A stretch of DNA of 64,000 nucleotides from Amyelois transitella (Eukaryota; Arthropoda; Insecta; Lepidoptera; Pyralidae). Below, in pieces: positions 57,320-64,000 of the stretch (position 1 is its first letter; each line of letters starts with the position of its first letter). Under the pieces are notes generated by a model that saw only the letters and a list, made by a program, of their open reading frames with translations, made no database searches and was not told the DNA's origin. The stretch spans positions 558,001 to 622,000 of the forward strand of contig NC_083535.1 of NCBI RefSeq assembly GCF_032362555.1, written 5' to 3'. The position numbers were made by a program, and so were the translations under genes.

Positions 57320-57745
57320 ATTGGCCGATTTATGGATTTCGTATAACAATGTCTATTAGGCAGCGATATACGACTCTCAACCCTGTTTAATCTATGACAC
57401 ACACTCCACTGTGACGCACGAACCGCGTTTCGCCGGTACTGCACGCGATAATCGCACTTGCGTTGACTGCGTAACCGCGACGATGCCCTGGCGGTCGAAA
57501 CACAGTAATGTGAACACTGTACCCGCACAGAAAAAACAAATCCAATTCACGTCGACGTAATGATGTTAATTACACTAGTTTTGTTGAATACTATGCGTTA
57601 ATATATTATTTACGGTTGAAACTAATAGGGTTATTATACTTTAAAAATTAGACTACCACTTTTACACTGTTTATTTAAATTAATTCATACGGAGATCAAA
57701 AACACGGTGTTGACTATCTGACTCGGTTGAGATCAATGAAAATGA

Positions 57746-58320
57746 GAAGGTAAGTATGTATTGAAAACTGAACTTCTTCTTTATATATTTATTAGTTACC
57801 CAACTGCAAAGGATGGGTTATGTTTTTATGATTAGGTACTTATATTGTTAGCGAACATTGTACCTCAATCAATAATAAGCATTTGGTATTCTTTGATGAG
57901 TAAGTAATCTTTTCCTTTTCACTCAAGATTGATTGAAGGGGATAAGAGAAATGTCGGTTTATTTCAAATATCCTCAATTTACCCATCATTTTCCTTGTAC
58001 TCCAATTATATTACAAGCAAATAATATTTAGAAATAACTTTGTTATGTACACCTTCCGTCGTATTTCTCCGAAAAGTTATCGTTTAATTATTTCTAGGTA
58101 TCCGGAATCTTTATCGAGTACTTCTTGTATTTACAGAAACAGAATTATAATCTACGCATACATTTGAGCCATATAATAAAATACGTATCTCGAAACCGTA
58201 CCAATAACAGTAAGGGGCTTATCCTAAAAATATATATTCGGGTAGGTCATTACATCATTAAAAGTTTGTCGATATCGACGAGGTAACAAAAAGTCGTACG
58301 GCATCTCGCATTGAACGTGT
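57746..58320. other. Upstream region of the 58.5 kb gene
   Basis: AT-rich DNA between the LINE and the CpG-rich first exon. A promoter is expected at its right end, where CpG content rises from about 58270. No TATA box or initiator is convincing. Confidence 0.35.
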
Positions 58321-58468
58321 CTAATTAACGAGTGAGCGCGGAGTATGATAGTGTTTGTATGGCGGGTCGGGCGTCGCGGCGGAGCGATCGATACGCGGCG
58401 CGGCGCTGCGGCCGTGTGACGCTCTGCCGACACTCCGGCGGCCGCTCGTGCCGCAGACACACGCGACG

Positions 58469-58946
58469 ATGCGCGGCGACCGCGCCGCCCGCGACACGCG
58501 ACACAATAAAGACCACGATAACTTAAAGTCGTCCCTAAAAAAAGGGAGTAAGGCCAAAAAGCACAGGGTCGTCTTCGACGAGAGTGCCAATGAGTTCTTC
58601 GAGGCCGATTACATTATTGTCGTCCGAGATGAGTGCGGGTACTCTGATGAAGGGGAAGGCGAAGAGTGCTCCGGCTGCGGAGCGTGCGAGCGCTACCAAG
58701 AGCCGGAGCCGGGGGCCCTCAGTCCGCCCGAGGGATATAAGGACATGGGGTTGTTTAACAGAGACGGGACGCTGCGGGAGCAAGCGTGGTGGGACGCGGG
58801 GGATGTGGTTCTGGTGGGAGAAAGGTCCGGTACGGTGTTTACGCCTCAACATCTTCAGCTGTTGCGGCGGTTGCAGCGGGAGCGGATGCTGCGGTCCACG
58901 ATCTGTGCCGACTGCGACGCACACGCCGCGCTTCACCAGCCTCTCG
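58469..58946 (+). CDS. First coding exon of an unidentified gene
   Basis: The first in-frame ATG is at 58469 (A at -3); 159 codons follow to a donor CTCG^GTGAGT at 58947 (phase 1). The exon is CpG- and GC-rich, unlike its surroundings. Starts MRGDRAARDTRHNKD, then a Lys-rich segment KKGSKAKKHRVVFDESANEF, FEADYIIVVRDECGY, an acidic/Cys segment (EGEECSGCGACERY), a Pro-rich segment, then LREQAWWDAG, QHLQLLRRLQRERMLRS and ICADCDAH. RVVF preceded by basic residues fits the RVxF docking motif for protein phosphatase 1. I do not recognise the protein. The remaining exons must lie right of the window. If unspliced, the frame would stop at 59035. Confidence 0.8.
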
Positions 58947-59229
58947 GTGAGTCAGCTCACCTCTGCCAAGGACGAGCGCCGTCGGCCTCGCTCCCATCTC
59001 GTATTTCCCGTCTTACAACAACATTGTCCCTCTAATCCGCTAAATGATAGCCAGTCCACGTTCCGACGCCCTACGACACGAACGGAAACCCTACGACTCC
59101 GCCTCCCACCGTGAGACGCTAGATCGCTCACGTGATATCAATTCAACTCCGTATAAATTATATTCTTCATTACACCGATAATAATGCAAAGCGAGTGCTT
59201 AACATAAATGCTAAGCGACTGTATTAAAT

Positions 59230-59570
59230 TTACATATAAACACGCCTGTTATCAATATACTTAATTATTTCGGTTAGTATGTAAGGAGCTGAAGCGAAAC
59301 TGTCAGCAAGTGTTCTTTTATTAACTAACAATGGAACGTTTTGTCTGCCTCTCAACATTGTATAAAACCATTTTAGATCGTTATTAGAACAAGTGACGCA
59401 AGGGGCGTCATGTTTCAAAACATCCGAGAATCTTTTGTACTCATCTAAAGAGAGAGCACTCGATCGCTTTAGTCTTTTTAACCGTTCACGGTCGACGGAA
59501 AATGTCACTACAAAACGAATATTGCTATAATTGCAATGTGGTAAATAATTCAACTTTCCTTTGTAAGAAA
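59230..59570 (-). CDS. Possible coding exon, unidentified
   Basis: On the - strand, a polypyrimidine tract and acceptor (AATTTTTTTCTTACAAAG) lead into a frame open for over 100 codons to TAA at 59230. It reads protein-like (for example RERLKRLKRSSALSLDEYKR, then NDLKWFYTMLRGRQNVPLLV and LADSFASAPYILTEIIKYID). It would be a terminal exon of a gene antisense to the 58.5 kb gene, or a decayed insertion. There is no ATG in the plausible N-terminal part and I recognise no family. Confidence 0.25.
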
Positions 59571-62145
59571 AAAATTACTGACATGTAATAGGAATAGCAA
59601 TAATATAACGAACACCGCTGAACTCAGGATATCCTGACATCTGCTAAGTAAGGATATTTCTAATTTCCCACGGAATCGAAGCCCCGAGCTCAAGGTAGTT
59701 TTCAAAATCATAGGAGTTTTTAGCGCAAGAATACATTCGTAGGAAAGTCCATCGTAACTATTCTTAAGTATTTTCTTCTTATTCATTAGAATCTAGCTAA
59801 AATTTCGCGGTAATAACAAAGACGGCTGGCGGTACACTTCTGGCGAACGCATTCTATAAAAAATCCATCCTTTAACTATACGAAAGACTACTCGATGGAT
59901 GACATCATTTGAAACATAACTTCGATCGACTACCTATTCATTTTTTATCTTAGTTTATTTTTTTTCAATTGCATTCTTAATTTTAATTACAATCACTTAT
60001 ATATCAAACAAACCGCACTCGAATCTAAATTCTTGCTGTTCACCGCCCACAGAAATCTAATAATATTTACATATAAGTGATATGATGCCACACGCACATC
60101 GCCTAAAACACGTAATTCCGCGCCGATGTCTAAAAGAATCGATATACCATAGCCGCGTACCAATACTGCCTCTTCTCAAATACCGAAAGAATCTGCCAAG
60201 ATTTGTAATATCACAGCTTGCTTCAGCTAAAACGAGGGTTGATATAATATTGAACTGACATTGAAATGATCGGGTCATTGTGGGTGGCATTTATTGAAGT
60301 CGCTGAGTGTATGCTGTTTGTACAATATTGCTTAAATAAGTAAATACGTGAACTGAAATTGAGATGCCATCAAACTGGTGATATAAAATGTAGTACCTAT
60401 ATTTTGTGGAATATCATAAGATTAAAACTTATATTCCATAGAAAAAGCGATTGTTTCAATACATCCAACTAAATCCAATAAATACCTAGCTCCAGAATTT
60501 ACACATTGAATTAAGTACCTATTAAATTTGAAGATTCCCCTCGGTTCCTCAAAGGTTCCATCATCAAATCTTGATCTGATAAATAAAAAACCATCTGAGA
60601 AGACAATCACAAAAATCGGTTCATAAATGGCCGAGAAATTCGTAACTTAAAAAAATATATATTAAAAACCTTTTTTTTTCTCTTAAAGTAGAATGAAAAT
60701 ATATTCCTTAGTTTTCCCAAGCTCGGTTGGTATCGAAAATACAGCAGACTTTAAAACTTTACCAAAGTTTCCACAGCATATGGTATCTTCTGCGGATCTG
60801 CATTGCAACAGCTTTAAACTAAAATTTTGCGCTGGTGTATAATTAGTTAAAGGCTTTTACGGCGGGGAAAGTTGCATGTTCTGGCACTATGTAAATTGCC
60901 GGGCTTAACTGCTCAAATCATTTTATGAGGTTGAGTCTGTCCATTAAAATATGTGCATAATAATTATAAAGTGGATGCAAACAGTGCAGAAGCATATTTA
61001 TCAGCGATTTACGAAATTATTCTCCGTTTGTCCAAATTCGAACCTTCCAAACTAATTTCAATGACATTGAAAACACAGTTCATGAATTGTCCTTGATTTG
61101 AAGGTAACCATTGCGCTTTTAACAGAAAAAATTCAATCACCGAAAGCGAGTAAGATAAGACTTAGTTCAGAGAAACAGTCCCACCTCGTCCGCTCACTTG
61201 ATTGCCCAGAATCTTGCTCACAGGAACATCAAAAGGAGACAAACGATCGTGTGATACCTTAATTTGAAGAGAAACTAGTATAATTTAAATTGAGCATTCT
61301 AAAAAGAAGACTCGATACACATGTACACAGATTTAATTTAGCAAAGAGTATGTAAATACTCTTCGTTGGTTTCTTTTAAATAGCACGTGTATCTCACGTA
61401 ATTATTTGAAATGAGGTGTGTATTGAAATAGCAGAACTCTTTGCTCAATCGTGAATCCTACGGACATTATTTTTTATTTATTTAAGCAAAAGAAAGACTG
61501 TAAACGAGTTAATCGTTGCGACGGTCGTCGAAAAACAAATATAATTTAACCACAACTTCTCGTGGATTGTAATACATTTTTCGCGTCTACAGTGTTTATT
61601 GCGTCAGAATATCTTTTTTCATTTTTATTTTGCACAATCTTATCATTCTCAAAGTTTTTCTTATTATTGAACAATTAGTGAAATAATATTGCTTCAAAAT
61701 ATACGTATTATTTTTACGCGAAACTCTGAATACAACTTGTTTTATTTGTAATCGTAATTGTATATTTTTAGCCGGTATTTACCAAGGCATTTACATTCGT
61801 TACGAGCGAAAATATTTTCTGTTTACTATGTTTCCCCGTTTTTTTAACGAAATATAACCATTTTTCAATTAATTTGCTCGGCTCACATCAGATTGCATTA
61901 CGTTAGCAATGCATGTTTCGTTTTTAGTAGGTACGAGATAAATCGGAAATAATAATATAATTGTACTGACTGGGTACTAGGAAAACTTTAAGCTCGTCGT
62001 TCGCCTCTGTGTGAATTACAGTTGACATTCATCCATTAATGGATGGCAATTCTGTGAAACAATGGAAATTTGCTTACCGGTCCTATGACCGATTTACAGT
62101 CAGGTCATGATTTACAAAAAAGAACTTTTCAAAAAATGGTATATA

Positions 62146-62403
62146 CATACTTATATATAGTCACGTCCAACCTTACGGGGTAGACAGAGCCAACAGTCCC
62201 GAAAAGAGTGAATTAGCCACGTTCAGCTGCTTGGCTTAATGATGGAATTAGATCCAAATAGTGACAGGTTGCTAGCCCATCGCCTAAAAAAAAGGATCGC
62301 AATTTCATAAGCCTGTCCCTTAGTCGCCTTTTACGACATCCATGGGAAAGAGATGGAGTGGTCCTATTCTTTTATGTATTGGTGCCAGGAACCACACGGC
62401 ACA
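62146..62403 (+). repeat. Family A SINE-like repeat, full length
   Basis: ATATACATACTTATATATAG, CACGTCCAACCTTACGGGGT, GACAGAGCCAACAGTC through GGTGCCAGGAACCACACGGC. Confidence 0.8.
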
Positions 62404-62744
62404 ACAAAAATGGTGTCGTTGATTAAATAGGTACCATTACACCAGTCTCAAGCTAAAAGGATTTTCTCAATGGTTTTTTATAGGACTTAGGTCCTAAGTC
62501 GCCTCCTATGATATCACAGGAAGAACAAGTCACTTCATATCCTGAACTGACAAATCTTTACAGGTATATATCGAAAACTTAGTTCGTTAAAGTTTAATCG
62601 TTAAACTAACAATTTCAATGCGGCATCGGAGTGTGATGTGGTGGTTATTGAGGGCAAACAATTCAATAGTTGTGTAGGCGGCAGCCGTAGACATAGATTT
62701 AGTTAGACACTGCGTGTTTTAGAATTTTGAAACATAGGTATTAT

Positions 62745-62910
62745 ACATACATACATATATAAAATCACCTATAGAGACTACCTCTTTCCACGATCTCTGC
62801 ATCTACTTTCTTCGCCTCATCCACATTCATAACTCTCTTCATGCAAGCTCGGCGGTTTCGGGTACTTTTGACCTGACCCTTTACCAGGACGTCCTTAAAT
62901 TGATCAATAG
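62745..62910 (+). repeat. Family B SINE-like repeat
   Basis: TATACATACATACATATATA, AAATCACC then a deletion of the CCCGGAGGGG segment, AGAGACTACCTCTTTCCACG, CAAGCTCGGCGGTTTCGGGT, and the 3' part TTTACCAGGACGTCC. Confidence 0.75.
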
Positions 62911-64000
62911 GTATAGGTATTATGTTCGTCAGAAATTTAGAATTGCTCGCTTCGCTCACCTATTTTAATAAACTTTTGTGAACCTTCAAATATTCTTCAT
63001 CGCATTATGCCGAGATTCTATTTAAAGTAACAGATTCGAATTTCAACAACTCTTTTGAACTCACATTATTTTAATTTCTAATTGATGCTCTTACGTTGAG
63101 GTAAAACATCGTGAAACTCTACATTCAGGCGACTGGGTGGTAACTGTAATCTAATATGGGTTTAAATACCTTGACTGTAACAAGTCAAACGAGTAGCTTC
63201 TTGTAAAAACCTGACTTTTCCGCTACGAATCATGGTCATAGAGGAACACTAGACTAGGAGCCTAGTGTTGATATTTCTTCAGTTAACGTCAGGGATGGAA
63301 AGAAACTTAGGATAAGGCCTTTGCCTTACAAAAATTCGTGAATATCTGGTAGTATTTAGCTAGATCTATGTCTGAGATAGCACTTCCAAATATGATTTCC
63401 TGAAAACAATTGGAGTTTAACTGAAGTTACACACAGTAGAGCCATGCATGCTTCCGCTTTTACAGCTATGGCTTAGCATTCAAGCAAAATGGAGTAAAGT
63501 TACTATACCTGAAGGTTAAAGTACTAAACTATATCATATTTTATAATATTTTCTTTGCTGACCCATGGTCACCATCAATATTCAGCTCTTCCATATTAAG
63601 TCAGCACTGAAAATTTCACAGAACTTTGAATAATAATTACTCAGAGTTGAATAGTAAGTACAGGCAAGTATTCCCTTTTTGTAGCGCCATGTTGGAGTTA
63701 AGTAATCATTCTTCAATGAATGCCTATTAAATGTTATATTTATTTGCTAAATTTCCCCGAAAAACGTGTAATGCTGCACGTTGAAAATTATAACCTCCAA
63801 ATGTTTCTACACAATTCAAAGAACTGTCAAAAACAAACTGAAAATAAATATCCTGATAGATGTTGAGGTGTGAAAATTTTCCAATGTAAAAAAAAACGAT
63901 TGAAAAAGCCGATAACGCCGGCCCCTAGAGCGAATGTAGGAAAATTGAGCGACAGGGTGTAAAATTCAGGCCGTGACATAAAATTGGTTAACAGTGATTA

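Larger units (their letters stand above)
52685..57745 (-). mobile_element. Nearly intact non-LTR retrotransposon (CR1/L2-like LINE)
   Basis: About 5 kb on the - strand: CpG-rich 5' leader (57360-57540), ORF1 (56303-57319), a 417 bp inter-ORF region, ORF2 (52961-55885), a short 3' UTR and a hexamer tail. AATGAAAATGA occurs on both sides (52685-52695 and 57735-57745), a possible target-site duplication that would set the ends. ORF1 with a PHD-like finger plus APE/RT ORF2 fits the CR1/L2/Jockey group; CR1-like is my best guess. Both long ORFs lack internal stops, so the insertion is young. Confidence 0.8.
58947..64000. other. Intron of the 58.5 kb gene or intergenic DNA
   Basis: AT-rich. Contains the weak - strand ORF at 59230-59553, one family A copy (62146-62403) and one family B copy (62745-62910). 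Several 60-80 codon - strand ORFs (about 59550-60610) are AT-driven and have no recognisable motif. No second exon of the 58.5 kb gene is evident. Confidence 0.45.

Noticed and set aside
59550..60610. Three - strand ORFs of 60-80 codons
   Set aside because: AT-driven residues, no convincing starts or splice sites linking them into a gene.

Overview
The window is nuclear DNA of an insect, almost certainly a moth or butterfly. It is AT-rich and intron-rich, it carries the insect miR-71/miR-2/miR-13 microRNA set, and it is littered with short interspersed repeats of a kind familiar from lepidopteran introns. Most of the sequence is intron or intergenic. Three gene-level objects and one long retrotransposon stand out.

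Left third (about 5.3-26.5 kb, + strand): a spliced transcript that hosts microRNAs. Three small exons with good splice sites (5867-5924, 6165-6245, 6455-6632) precede a mir-71 hairpin at 9.47 kb. A tight cluster of five miR-2-family hairpins follows at 25.18-25.95 kb (two mir-2a, one mir-13a-like, mir-13b, one mir-2b-like). A terminal exon with a polyA signal lies just downstream (26397 to about 26490). These microRNAs are expected to act together on shared targets, since the five miR-2-family products have the same seed.

Middle (36.2-47.7 kb, - strand): a complete RSPRY1 gene (RING finger and SPRY domain protein, a predicted E3 ubiquitin ligase). I resolved ten coding exons with consistent phases and canonical GT-AG junctions, giving 537 residues. 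The TGA stop falls where the vertebrate protein also ends. The same frame then stays open for 68 more codons of Ser/Pro-rich and then acidic, protein-like sequence. This is a strong candidate for programmed stop-codon readthrough. RSPRY1 introns hold a deleted Tigger/pogo DNA transposon, several SINE-like copies and a possible short membrane-peptide ORF on the opposite strand (46276-46368).

Right part: a nearly intact LINE on the - strand (about 52.7-57.7 kb). ORF1 has a PHD-like zinc finger, a coiled coil and a Baculo_FP-like domain; ORF2 has an APE endonuclease and a reverse transcriptase; the 3' tail is a hexamer microsatellite. Just beyond it, on the + strand, is the CpG-rich first coding exon of an unidentified gene (58469-58946) whose remaining exons lie outside the window. 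From there to 64 kb I see only intron-like DNA, two SINE-like copies and one weak ORF.

Repeats: two abundant SINE-like families, called A and B here, a tRNA-headed SINE, two families of RTE-like LINE 3' tails, a 29-30 bp minisatellite downstream of RSPRY1 and a decayed long-period repeat at 20.6-22.1 kb.
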